NCBI RefSeq assembly: GCF_029407905.1
Contig: NC_073637.1
Span: 48,670,501-48,734,500 of the forward strand
Source: Bubalus kerabau
Taxonomy: Eukaryota; Chordata; Mammalia; Artiodactyla; Bovidae
Length of the DNA: 64,000 nt
Direction of reading: 5' to 3'
Numbering within the stretch: position 1 is the stretch's first letter; each line of letters opens with the position of its first letter. Positions 1 through 13,645 of the stretch are shown piece after piece. A program made the position numbers and the translations under genes. The notes under the pieces are model-generated. The model was not told the DNA's origin. It searched no databases and worked only from the letters and a program-made list of their open reading frames with translations.

Positions 1-1856
<1,856 letters not shown>

Positions 1857-2541
1857 TGATGAGGGCCTTTTCTCCTTGTTTCCTCTGCTAATTGGCTCCT
1901 CACTTGCCAGGCTGTGCCTCACCTCACCCTTCTGTCTGCCCTCCTGTTTTTGGATTGTTTTTAAACAGTGCAGGTGTGGGCAGGTGTGCAGAGGAACCCA
2001 GACGAGGCGGGCGGGCGCACCTGTTTGGTATTTTCTTGAAACCACACGATCCAGAGCCCCCATCTTTCGCGATCCTCCTACTGCCATGCAGGCATGTGTG
2101 GCCTCTGTTGGAGAACACTATTTCTGGGTTCTAAAGGCAGCTTTTCTGTCTTGGTTGGAAATGCGCATTTTCTTTTACCCACGCGAGAGCAAACAGTTTC
2201 ACTTGAAGGCTGAGATGGAGATCCCTGCCTTTTCAGATGTTCACATACTTGTGCCAAAAATAAGATTGCACAGAGCCACGTGTGAGGGGGAGAGCGAGAA
2301 GGTGAAAGATAGATATGATAGAAAACCAATTTTTACAACTTGAATGAGTATTGATCTCTGAAACCTCACTTAAAACCGAAGAGGGGACCAAAGACATTTA
2401 CACAAAAATGTAGCATGTCGGAAATACATCATTCAGGGTAGGTAGCTGCTAAAAAGCATGGAGACTTAGCTACTCACCCCCTTCCCCTTCTTTTATTCCT
2501 TTTTATTCATAGGAATAATTTTGTTCATATATTATCTTTTT

Positions 2542-2834
2542 TTTTATTTTATTTTATTTTTAAACTTTATATAATTGTATTAGTTTTGCCAAATATCAAA
2601 ATGAATCCACCACAGGTATACATGTGTTCCCCATCCTGAACCCTCCTCCCTCCTCCCTCCCCATTCCATCCCTCTGGGTCGTCCCAGTGCACCAGCCCCA
2701 AGCATCCAGTATCGTGCATCGAACCTGGACTGGCAACTCGTTTCATACATGATATTTTACATGTTTCAATGCCATTCTCCCAAATCTTCCCACCCTCACC
2801 CTCTCCCTCTCCCACTGAGTCCATAAGACTGTTC
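2542..2834 (-). mobile_element. 5'-truncated young L1 (cattle type), 3' UTR only
   Basis: The reverse complement of this stretch matches the 3' UTR of the full L1 copy at 39240-39590 almost base for base; the T-rich start (2541-2562) is the antisense poly(A) tail. Target-site duplications of 14 bp flank it (2528-2541 and 2835-2848, both TATATTATCTTTTT). The second copy is followed by AA, so the inferred nick TTTTT/AA fits the L1 endonuclease preference. Confidence 0.93.
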
Positions 2835-3369
2835 TATATTATCTTTTTAATGTAAACACCAACAGTTAGCCGCAGACATTTTCCTGGGCGCCAGTCTGAT
2901 TCTAATGGTCTGATGCCCCATACCCAAGACTCATGTTAACCTGGGCTGTTGGTTTCTGCTGCTCTTCAAATTCCATGGATGTTTCCCAGTTTCCATCCAA
3001 TGGAGTTGAGCAGATGTTCTGTGGAAGGGCAACCAAAATCACCCCCCTGGGACACCTGCCCTGGGTCAGATCCTTTCTCTGCAGGTCTGCCTTTGTCGAT
3101 CCTTTCTATGCAGTGCAAGGCCTGTAAATACTTGGTGAATGAGTTGGGGAGATGCGTGCTTCAAGGATTAAAGTGTGAACACACATCCAACTGTGTCACA
3201 TGTGAGGCTGCAAGAGAAAGATGGGGTGGGGTGGTGGGGGTGGAAAGCAGGGGGAAAAGATGCTTCATGTTCAAAGGGAATGACAGCGATGGAATGCAGG
3301 GAACGGGACACTCCAGCTTGCATTTTTCTCCTGCTTCCTGCAAAGGAAGCTGGCACCCCTAGTGCACAT

Positions 3370-3440
3370 TCATTCAACAAGTATTTATGGAGGGCTGGCT
3401 TTGTTCTGGTCCCTGTGCCAGGTACTTTGATTACACAGAT
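3370..3440 (-). repeat. Possible L2/MIR-type fossil
   Basis: Contains the 'ATTCATTCAACAAGTATTTATGGAG ... CTGTGCCAGGTACT' order of words seen in antisense L2/MIR 3' ends. Diverged; family call is tentative. Confidence 0.4.
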
Positions 3441-3652
3441 CCTGCCTAGAGCCAGCAGAGTCCTGGCAGCAAACAGAATTCAAATCAAGTGATTCAAATG
3501 AAGGGATGGAGGATGACTACGTAATGGGGTTAAAGAACCCCATAGGAGCTGATGGAGAGGCAGCTGGGGAGTGGTGAGGGCAGGAAATAGCTCCCACTTC
3601 TATGCCTGAAGGAGTGAAGGAAGGGAAAGTGTTTCCAGAGTCCCTGAGAATG

Positions 3653-3862
3653 ACTTCCCTGGTGGCACAGTGGTAAAGAATCCACCTGCCAATGCAGGAG
3701 ACGCGGGTTCAATCCCTGGGTCAGGAAGATCTCCTGGAGTAAGAAGTGGCTACCCACTCCAGTATTCTTGCCTGGAAGATCCCATGCACAGGGGAGCCTG
3801 GAGGACTAGAGTTCACAGGATTGCAAAAGAGTTGACCATGACTTAGCAACTAAACAAAAACA
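3653..3862 (+). mobile_element. Bov-tA SINE
   Basis: Begins 'CTTCCCTGGTGGCACAGTGG' and runs through 'GGTTCAATCCCTGGGTCAGG' (the B-box-like region of the tRNA-related head) and 'CCACTCCAGTATTCTTGCC' to a degraded 'GACTTAGCAACTAAAC' end. Confidence 0.92.
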
Positions 3863-5217
3863 ATAGCAGTCCCTGGAAGGAGGAATTGAGAAGAAGAGGC
3901 TGTTGTCCTGTAAGAACTATGATCGTGAAGGGATGTGGCACCTGCCAGGACTCTGGTGCCAAAGCCAGGGCTTGCGGGGAGAGCAGGGGAGAAATACTGC
4001 CCTGCCTCTGTCCCACCTAATTTTCCTGCCAACGACTACCATTGACCTAACCCAAGCAGCCAGCAAGGATGCCCATGCTGTGCAGTCCATAGAGTCCCAT
4101 TGTCTCAGGCGTAGGGCATGCAAGAAGGATGGAGAGTGGATCTTGGCGAGCAGACAGAGGAAAGGCCACACACTGTCATGGCGGAACGGATGGTCAAGAC
4201 CACAGCATGCACCTAAATCGTTACCCCAGGACCAGAAGTATCGATTCACCTCTTGTCCTCCCCTGGGCATGAGGCCATAGATCTCACGCTAGGATTTGTT
4301 TCCCCCTGTCCCACGGTGAAATAACTTCCAGCTGCTGTGATGGATCCACGTGCTAGTGGGTATCTTTTCAAAGAACAGCAGTTCCAGCCTCTCAGCGCAC
4401 GCCAGGAAGAACATGTGTTGCATGTGGAGCAATGAGAAGTTAGCTTGGCTTGAATATGAGATGTAAATTTAAGAGGCTGGCCCTCTAGTTTGCTTTGTGA
4501 CTGATCAATAGCACAGTTGTATTGCCCAACATGGTGGAGGACAAAGATTTCTGTTTTCTCTTTTAGGTGAATAGATGTTGGTTCATTTTATTTCCTCTCT
4601 AAGGATCCTTAGCTTGTTTAAATGCCTCTCTGTGGTATTAAGGATAGATTTTTAAATAGCGTCCTATAAAGGGTATTAGACAGAGTTGGTTTTCTAGTTA
4701 TTTACATTTATCTGGATTGCTGCACACTCTCAAAAGAAAACAGATGTTGGTTTTTAAGAGAAGAGGCCATAAGCTGACCTTTGCCTCCTTTGATGTGCTA
4801 ATGAGCAGCTGAAAAGAGAACTATCACAAGCATCATAGTTTTATCGGAATTTACTTTTGAGTTGCTTTGAAATGACTTGAAACGGCTTTGAGATAGGAAG
4901 GAATTCATGTGATGAAAACACCCCATCGGGTTCTATAGTAGTTGCCAGTGTCTGCGTCTCCCTTTCAAAGGATAATGGAAAACCCCAAAGAGCGCTGACA
5001 GTCGGGCTGTTTCTTTGCCAATGGACTGCATAATGCACTGTCCCACCAGCTGGCACCGTTAGTCGTGAATGCCAGTGACAACGCTCAGGTTTTCACGACC
5101 TGCTTTCTATTTTCTGACAAATACTGTCCACTCAGCTGCTGTATTTTAACTTTGAGGTGCCCCTCGCCCCACCATACTTTCTTAATGTATATCCCAACCC
5201 CTCGTTTCCCCCTCCAT

Positions 5218-5441
5218 GGCTTCCCCAGTGATTTCAGTGGTCAAAAATCTGCCTGCAATGCAGAAGATGCAGAGACACAGGTTTAATCCCTGGGTCGGGA
5301 AGATTCCCTGGAGGAGGGCATGGCAACCCACTCCAGTGTTCTTGCCTGGAGAACCCACGGACAGAGGAGCCTGGTAGGCTACCAACCATAGATAGGGTTG
5401 CAGAGAGTCAGACATGACTGAAGCTGCTGAGCATGCACGCG
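5218..5441 (+). mobile_element. Bov-tA SINE
   Basis: Head is diverged ('GGCTTCCCCAGTGATTTCAG'), body is typical, and it ends 'GAAGCTGCTGAGCATGCACGCG'. It lies upstream of EXT1 exon 9 in the + orientation. Confidence 0.9.
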
Positions 5442-5790
5442 CAAGCTATATTGTTAAGGTGTTCGTATCTTGAGTCAGGGCACCAGACTAAATTCTTCAT
5501 AAAGTTTTAAATTTGTGGCTGTTTATAAAAATTGTGTCTTCTAACTAAGCCCCAAGTATTCAGAGGAAAAAAGGACCCTTGCAGATCACTCAGACTGGTG
5601 TTTCCTAAACCTAGGATTTCACTGACCTGTTTACCTAGAATGGTGCTTAAAAACAAACAAAAAAAAGAAGTATAGGCAGTTTAAAGAAAAATATTAGCTA
5701 AGTCATTAAATGTGGCAAAAGAAGCAACAGTGGTAATGAATATGGTGAAAGCTAGGGAAATATCTTTAGGCTTATTTGCTTTGTCTTGTA

Positions 5791-6222
5791 ATTGGGGTAA
5801 AATTCACAAAGCATAAAATCAACCGTCTTCAAGTGGCGTTTGTACCTTCCCAGTGTTATACACTTATTACCTCTACCTCATCCTGAAACGTTTTCATTAT
5901 CCAAAAGGGACACCCCGTGGCCGTTAATCCGTCACTCCCTCTCCACTGGAGCCACCAGTCTGTTTTCTTTCTCTGTGGATTTGCTCTCCCTGGACCCTTG
6001 ATGTGAATGGAATCACACAATATGGGGCCTTTTGTATGTGGCTTCTTGCACTTAACATAATGTTTGCAAGGTCCATCCACGTGGTAGCACGCATCAGTAT
6101 TGCATTCCTTTTTAGTGCTGAGTCATATTCCACCAAATGGATATGCCATATTTGGCATATTTATTCATGAGTTGATGGCATTTGGGTTGTTCCCATTTTA
6201 GGGCTGTTGTGAACAGTTATTT
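5791..6222 (-). mobile_element. Old L1 (L1M-type) remnant
   Basis: On the minus strand the segment near 6085-6136 reads E-Y-D-S-A-L-K-R-N, a diverged version of the E-Y-Y-S-A-I-K-K-N motif at the end of L1 ORF2. The rest resembles L1 3' UTR. Frames are broken. Confidence 0.75.
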
Positions 6223-6233
6223 GCTCTGCCTTC

Positions 6234-6358
6234 TTTTTTTTTTTTTTTGGCTGCACCATGTGGCTTGTGGTATCTTAGTTCCCCGACCAGAGATTGAACC
6301 CTCACCCTCAGCGATGAAAGCACAAGAGTCTTAACCACGGGACTGCCAGGGAATTCCC
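6234..6358 (-). mobile_element. CHR-type SINE (cetartiodactyl tRNA-derived)
   Basis: Starts with a T-run (antisense tail) and ends 'GGACTGCCAGGGAATTCCC', the antisense of the 'GGGAATTCCCTGGC' head. The word 'TTAGTTCCCCGACCAGAGATTGAACC' marks the antisense B-box region. Confidence 0.88.
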
Positions 6359-6589
6359 AACTTCTCTGCTTTTAAACCCCTGGGAGGTCAGGAATTGGAC
6401 TTGCCAGCATCACTCAGCCACCATTACAATGCCAAGGCTTGAAACGTATGTGGAATATATGAAATTTCCATTTGCTTTACTTACAGGGAAAAGGTTGTTG
6501 ATGGACATGTAACCTGTATAAGAGAAATTGTTTTGCACACTGTAGCAACAGAGCTAAAAGTGAGGCTATGATAACAGTGTACACTGAAT

Positions 6590-6800
6590 CTGAAACCAGA
6601 TGGCTTGAGTTCACATCTTGACTCTGCCACTTACTACCTCAGAAAAATACTTGAACCTCCATATCCGTAGCTTCCCCCCACTCTGTAAACTGGAGACTAT
6701 AAAATTACCTACTTCTCAGGGTTATCGTGAGGATTAAATGAGTTAAAATATGTAAGTACCTGTCATATTATAAGGATTACATAATTATGAGCATTTCTAT
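6590..6800 (+). repeat. MIR SINE
   Basis: Has the MIR core order: 'TGACTCTGCCACTTACTACCT', then a C-rich stretch with 'CTGTAAACTGGAGA', then 'TCAGGGTTATCGTGAGGATTAAATGAG'. Confidence 0.75.
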
Positions 6801-7645
6801 TACTTTTTAAAAAAAACTTTCTGTGTGTTGTTTTATTATTCATCAAATAATCATGGAAAGTCAGAAGTGAGTGCACACATTTGAAAACCGACTGTTCATG
6901 TGCTAACACAAGTGTTTGTAGCAGGTTCAGAAGTCCCTGCTTTGGGTGATCTTGAACACTAGGAAGTCATTTCACTGTGTTTCCTTTAAAATAATCCCAT
7001 GGCTTTATTTGGCCTTGTCCCCACTTACTCCTAGTAATTTTTCACTGTGGGTACATTTCTGAATTTCCCTTGCACTGAGCATCTTCACACCTGAGAGGCC
7101 TGAATTTCTGCTCATGATGATACCTGCTCTTATTCCTGGTAGAACTTGTGTGCTTTTTAAACACCTTTTCTCTGGCTTTTAAGTGGATGCCTTGATTTTA
7201 GTCACTATGGCTTTGCTGCATGCTGGTAATGTTACATGCTATATATTCATATGCCGGATGTATATAGAAAATCTGCTCCTGTTTATAAAACAGATGCGTT
7301 TGTTCCTCCCACCCATGAATGGTCACGTGTCCTTTGTGGAGCAGCGGGGGTGGGAGAAGCAACTGATTTTTTTTTTTAAGCTTGAACAGACTGGATTTCT
7401 ACAAGACATATCGCCAGTGTTTTGTTTTGTTTTGTTTTTTTTCCTTCTTTCATTTCCACACTAATCTGAAGTTTCTTTAACAGAAAACATTAAAAATGTA
7501 CATAATTATGGGGCAAAATGTCAAGCAGTCAGTTTAATTTGCTGATGAATACATGGAATTAATGTTTCCCAACAGTCCCAGGATTTCGCATTACGAATTA
7601 GCAGGGGGAAGGTAATGTTTTGTTGACATTTGTTAACACTGTTGA

Positions 7646-7837
<192 letters not shown>

Positions 7838-8156
7838 TGAGGAGCCTGAACATCATTTTACACTGTTCCTTATATGACTTTCTGGCTGCTGCAAAAATTG
7901 GAACTTGGGCCAAGTCTTGTTAACAACCTTAGCGAAAATTAGTCTGCATCCCTGTTTGAGTTTTGTTGATGTGGTTAACATGTGTCTTTGAAACCAGTAA
8001 AACCTCTTGGCTTATTGCATTGTTAGAAGTGATGGTAGATCTGCATCTTCAGCAAGTCTGAGATGTGGAGACATCCTCAGGGTGTGTTGAGGGACTGAAT
8101 GTGTAGAAGAACCAACAAAGTATATACTTCATGGAGCACCGCCCAGCATTGTTCTG

Positions 8157-8368
8157 GGGCTTCCCTGATGGCTCAGACTGTAAAGAATCCACCTGCAATG
8201 TAGGAGATTCCAGGTTTGATCCCTGGGTCAGGAAGATCCCCTGGAAAAGGTCATGGCAACCCACTCCAGTATTCTTGCCTAGAGAATCCCTTGGATTCTG
8301 GCAGTGGAGCCTGGCAGGCTATAGTCCATAGAGTCACAAAGAGTCGGACATGACTGAGCAACTAAGCA
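8157..8368 (+). mobile_element. Bov-tA SINE
   Basis: Starts 'GGGCTTCCCTGATGGCTCAG' and ends 'GACTGAGCAACTAAGC'. It faces the antisense SINE at 8525 with about 155 bp between them. Confidence 0.94.
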
Positions 8369-8524
8369 AGCGTTGTAGGTGCTTGGGATTTACTAGTGAA
8401 TAAAATAGAAAAAAGACACAGGTCTTGAATCTAGCAAGGGGAGACACAGTATATATAATAATTCTATAATATGTGAGGACATAAGTTATATAGCAAAAAG
8501 TCAACCAGAGCAGCATAAAGGATA

Positions 8525-8797
8525 CTGCTGCCACTAGGTCGCTTCAGTCGTGTCTGACTCTGTGCGACCCCATAGACAGCAGCCCACCAGGCTCCCCCGT
8601 CCCTGGGATTGATTCTCCAGGCAAGAACACTGGAGTGGGTTGCCATTTCCTTCTCCAATGCATGAAAGTGAAAAGTGAAAGTGAAGTTGCTCAGTCGTGT
8701 CTGACTCTTAGCGACCCCATGGACTGCAGCCTACCAGGCTCCTGCCCATGGGATTTTCCAGGCAAGAGTACTGGAGTGAGTTGCCATTGCCTTCTCT
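8525..8797 (-). mobile_element. Bov-A2 SINE (dimeric)
   Basis: Two related units in antisense: 'GTCGCTTCAGTCGTGTCTGAC' at the start and a second 'GCTCAGTCGTGTCTGACTC' after about 160 bp, joined by 'GAAAGTGAAAAGTGAAAGTG'. Ends in 'TTGCCATTGCCTTCTC'. Confidence 0.93.
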
Positions 8798-8849
8798 GGC
8801 ATAAAGAATGAGGAGTACCAAAGGTGAAAAAGGGACTGGTTGGGGGTGT

Positions 8850-9600
8850 AGGGTGATCCTCCCTAAGCGGGTGAGATTTGAGAGGAGACAATAGGAGGAA
8901 AGGAAGTTAGGCAGGAGAATACCTGTTGGAAGAGTGCGCTGGTGTAGGGAGCAGCTGGAATAGATGCCCTGAGGCAGGATGCTGGAGGAATGTCCAGAAG
9001 ATCAGTGTGACCCAAGTGGAGTGAGGGGCAAGCAAGTGAGAGAGATCATGGGAGCCCAGAAGCCAGGCCCTATTGTCCATTATGAGGACTTGACTCTCTT
9101 CTGGGTGACATGGGAGCCGATGGAGGGGTGTGAGGAGGGCAGTCTGTCTTATGCTTTAGGCATCCACTGTGAAGACTGTGATGAGGGAGGACTACAGGGG
9201 GACCAGGGAAAGTGCAGGGAAGCCTGTTAGGGGGTGACTGACCTGATCTAGATAAGAGATGATGGAGCCTGGATTCAGAAGTGAGGAGCAGAGGTGGGGA
9301 GTAGTGATCAGATTGTGCCTGTATTTTGAAGATGCTCCAGCATCATGTACTGACAGACCGGATGTAGAGTTTGATGACTCAGGCTTTTTGACCTGAAGAA
9401 CTAAAAGGATAGAGTAAGCCATCAGTAGAGCTGGGGAAAAGTGTAGATGGAACAGGTATTAGGGAAAATAGAGGAGTTCAGTCTTGGGCATGTGAGGACA
9501 TCGAAGAGAATGTTTGAAAAAGGTCAGGGATGGAAATAAATATTTTGGAGCTGTTTGCCTGGATCTGGTCTTTAAAGCCAGGGGACTCAGGTAAGATGGC
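8850..9600 (+). repeat. Old dispersed repeat, family not named
   Basis: Purine-rich text with phrases such as 'TGACATGGGAGCCGATGGAGG' and, later, 'GTTCAGTCTTGGGCATGTGAGGACATC' that I associate with an old mammalian dispersed repeat. The stretch at 41570-41990 looks like the middle of the same family ('AGTAGAGAAGGGGAGGTGGATAGACCAG', here given in part). I cannot assign a family name from sequence alone. Confidence 0.35.
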
Positions 9601-9885
9601 CAAATTCATGAGTGTAGAAGGCTAATGTTCCTGACTGAGTCATTCTTGAAATCCCGACTCCTTTGTAAGATGAACATACCAATTTCACCCTAGTCTTTTT
9701 TAGAAAAAAAAAAAAAAAAAATAGAGAACCCTGTCATCTCAGGGATGGTGTTGGAAATGCACAAGGTATAAGCATTTGGGGTGACTGAAGCTTGATTTCA
9801 AGATTCCACCTCTTTCTTCCTGCTGCCACCACTCGGTGAATCTGATTCGGTCAAGTGATTTTTTCTAGAAATCTGTGCTGAATAT

Positions 9886-10099
9886 GCATGTGTGCATGCT
9901 AAATCACTTCAGGTGTGTTAGACTCTTTGCTACCCTATGGACTGTAGCCCACCAGGCTCCTTTGTCCATGGGACTCTCTCCAGGCAAGAATACTGGAGTG
10001 GGTTGCCATTTTCTTCTCCAGGGAATTTTCCCAACCCAGGGATCTAACCTGTGTCTCATCTCCTGCACTGGCACGTGGGTTCTTTACCACTAGCACCAT
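9886..10099 (-). mobile_element. Bov-tA SINE
   Basis: Antisense copy: 'AAATCACTTCAGGTGTGTTAG' at the start and 'GTGGGTTCTTTACCACTAGC' at the end (antisense of the SINE head). Confidence 0.9.
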
Positions 10100-10409
10100 T
10101 TCTTTTGAGCAATGTGTGCTATATATACCTCTCCAAAAAAATAGTAGGGTGAGAAATAATTCAAATTAATTGTGTTTTCTCCATAATGATTGACCACCAG
10201 ATTAATAGCTCTAAGAAGTGATGCAATACATGGCTTAGAGGCCCCCAAAATGGAATGATTATATTGTTGGAACCAGAGTTATGGGATAGTATTGAATATA
10301 GCTCTGATTAAACCAATAATTAAAATTGTAAAGCAGCTTGTAATGATATGTGTAAGTAACTTATTTTACATCTAAGTTTCTAACCAACCAGCCTGATTTT
10401 AAAGTTAGG

Positions 10410-10572
10410 CTGAGCAGACAATATCTGCATCTGTGGATATCTCTGTACGTTGTTTCCTTGTCTGTAAAACAGGGATAATAATAGTACCTACATCATAGGT
10501 TCCTTATAAGGATTAAGTGAGGAATTTCTTAGAAGGCACTTTAGAACATTACCTGGTGTGCAGTAAATACCA
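10410..10572 (+). repeat. MIR SINE
   Basis: Shows 'TCCTTGTCTGTAAAACAGGG', then 'ATAATAGTACCTACATCATAGG', then 'AGGATTAAGTGAG', the MIR order. Confidence 0.75.
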
Positions 10573-10675
10573 TATAAATGATAATTGTCATCATCATCAT
10601 CCAGGATGTGTTTAGGGATTCAAAGAATGGGTATGTATTTTCTTTCAAAGAAGACCAGCTGTTATTATACAGTGA

Positions 10676-11086
<411 letters not shown>

Positions 11087-11090
11087 TAAA

Positions 11091-11590
11091 TTGGTACAGC
11101 CACTATGGAAAAAAGTATGGAGTTTCCTTAAGAAAACTAGAAATAGAATTACCATATGATCCAGCAATCCCATTCTTGGGCATATACCCAGAGAAAACTC
11201 TAATTTGAAAATACATATGTACCCCAGTGTTCGTAGCAGCACTGTTTACAATCGCCAAGATGTGGAAGCAACCTACATGTCCATCCACAGATGAATGGAT
11301 AAAGAAGATTCTTTATACGGTGGAATATTATTCAGTCATGGGAACAACTGAAATAATGCCGTTTGCAGCAACATAGATGGACCTAGAGATTATCGTACTA
11401 AGTGAAGTAAGTCAGACAGAGAAGGGCAGATATCATATGATATCTCTCATAAGTGGAAGCTGGAAAAAAAAAGATACAAATGAACTTATTTACAAAGCAG
11501 AAACAAACTTCTGGTTACCAGAAGGGATAGTAGTGGGAGAGGAAAGATAAATTAGGAGTTTGAGATTAACATAGATACTACTTTGTAGTG
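11091..11590 (+). mobile_element. Old L1 remnant (ORF2 end and 3' UTR)
   Basis: Carries the familiar L1 sequence of 'GGTACAGCCACTATGGAAAA', 'CCATATGATCCAGCAATCCC', 'ATGGAAGCAACCTACATGTCC' and 'GGAATATTATTCAGTCATG'. It is colinear with 38860-39190 of the young copy but much more diverged and frame-broken. Confidence 0.9.
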
Positions 11591-11786
11591 GACTCTTTTT
11601 TTTTTTTTTTTTTTTTCTTTCATTTGTAAGAGAATAAGAATGAGCTTAGGATCTCAACAGTGTTTCCATTCTCAAATGTGAGCGCTTGCTGGGATGTAGG
11701 GGGTCTGGCCTTTTGAAGATGAGCAGGTCATTCAGAAATAATCTACAAGCTCATCCCAAATAATAGGAGCAAAATGGAGCTCCCTA

Positions 11787-11976
11787 GGACTTCCCTGGTG
11801 GCTCAGACAGTAACGAATCTGTCTATGATGCAGGAGACCCAGGCTCAGATCCCCTGGAAGGGAATGGCAACCCATGCCAGTGTTCTTGCCTGGAGAACTC
11901 CATGGACGGAGGCTGGTGGGCTGCAGTTGGTAAGCTGCAGTTGCATCGAGTTGGACATGACTGAGCAGCTATCACT
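11787..11976 (+). mobile_element. Bov-tA SINE
   Basis: Starts 'GGACTTCCCTGGTGGCTCAG' and ends 'GGACATGACTGAGCAGCTATCAC'. An internal deletion shortens the 'GGGAAGATCCCC' region. Confidence 0.9.
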
Positions 11977-12081
11977 TGGAACTGTCAACTCTGATATGGA
12001 GTCAAGTGGTCAGCTTAAACTGATACTGTCTCTGACTTACCAAGCAGAGTTCCTCTAGTACCAATGGTAAAGAATGAAGTC

Positions 12082-12274
12082 TGGGGTTTTCCCTGCCAAT
12101 CCAGTGGTTATGACTTCACCCTCCAATGTAACGGGTATGGGTTCCATCTCTGGTCAGGGAACTAAGATCCCACATGCCCTAGGGCCAAGAACTGAAACAT
12201 AAAATGGAAACAATATTGTAACAAATTCAATAAAGACTTTTAAAATGGTCCACATCAAAAAAAAAAAAAAAAAA
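12082..12274 (+). mobile_element. CHR-type SINE with poly(A) tail
   Basis: Has 'CCAATCCAGTGGTTATGACTTC', 'GGGTTCCATCTCTGGTCAGG' and 'GGGAACTAAGATCCCACATGCC'. It ends in an 18-A tail, followed by a short (GA) run at 12275-12286. Confidence 0.9.
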
Positions 12275-12289
12275 GAGAGAGAGAGAATG

Positions 12290-12455
12290 AAGCCTGAGTT
12301 CTGCCCCTTTCTAGCCTTGAACAAACAATTTTAACTTCCTTGAAACTACTTCCTCATCTGTACAGTGGAAATGTTATTACACGGGTAGATCACTTGATCA
12401 GGTTGTTGAGAGGCTCAAATGAGCTCATGAAAACACTTTACAAATAGTATTTTGT
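12290..12455 (+). repeat. MIR SINE
   Basis: Shows 'CTTCCTCATCTGTACAGTGG' followed by 'GTTGTTGAGAGGCTCAAATGAG', the MIR 3' order. Confidence 0.7.
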
Positions 12456-13220
12456 TTGTTTCTTTGCTGCTCCAAGGTAACTTGAGATCTGTGTTTACCT
12501 TCGGTGGTTCCTTTCAAGCATGTTGACACTTGTGGTTTTACAGTGACTCTGAGTGGTTCTCACAGCAAAATGTACCTTCCTATGAAAGTAGTTTCTAACA
12601 ATGTATGAGGATACAAACATGTTATACACACATACATGTATATGCATCATTAAATATTCACCTATTGACGTTAGTGAATTCATGGATTTTTCCCAACATA
12701 ATTGGGCAGCCCACCTTTTCCTTGTTTCATACAAAGATGAAGATATTATGCTTTGTTGGTCCATTTAAATTTCAGCGCTGGGGTCATTTATGGTTTTCTT
12801 TTAAATCAATGTCAGTCATTTAAATGATCTAAACCAGTCTCAAGGTCAACATGGAGAATGAAGAGGTGGCAACCATCTTTCTACTTACCCAGAATCAACC
12901 AAGTTCACAGGAGGGCTTTAAAAAATTATCTTGGAAAGCATACACACATTATGAGTCATTGTATTTACCCCCAAGTGCAAAAAGAAGTTTTCTGTTGAGC
13001 GACCACAACAGCTGAAGCTCAGTTGGTAGGTCCTTCATGGCCCAGAGACTGTGTCAGTGCCTGTGGATCTTTGTTTGGAACATTGGGGAACGTGGCAGGT
13101 CTGGGGAAGGCAAATGGCAAGGCTGAAAATCCGGACCTGTGCTTGCATCTTCACCAGCCACATGGATGGGGCGGCCATGGTGGCCAGGCCAGACCCAGAG
13201 CCCTAACGCATGCCCACTGA

Positions 13221-13487
<267 letters not shown>

Positions 13488-13645
13488 GGAACCCGGCCGA
13501 GTCGGGGAGGGGCCGCGAAGAAGGGCTGGAGGACAGGGTCAGCTGTCTCTCTGCCGCGTGCAGGTCCGCTCAGCAGCGGAGCCAGATTGTGCCAAGCATC
13601 CAAATAAACTAAGATGAACAGAATGACAGAAAAAAAAAAAAAAAA
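13488..13645 (+). other. EXT1: EXT1 proximal 3' UTR
   Basis: Starts after the TGA. The first about 90 bases are GC-rich with several CpG; the end carries AATAAA and then an A-tract. Longer 3' UTR forms may continue to the right; I cannot see their end. Confidence 0.75.
13603..13608 (+). promoter_or_regulatory. EXT1: Proximal polyadenylation signal AATAAA of EXT1
   Basis: Canonical hexamer 116 bp after the stop codon. A cleavage site 15-30 nt downstream would fall at the edge of the A-tract 13630-13645. No strong GU-rich element follows at once, though 'GGTTGTGTACAG' occurs near 13732. Confidence 0.75.
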
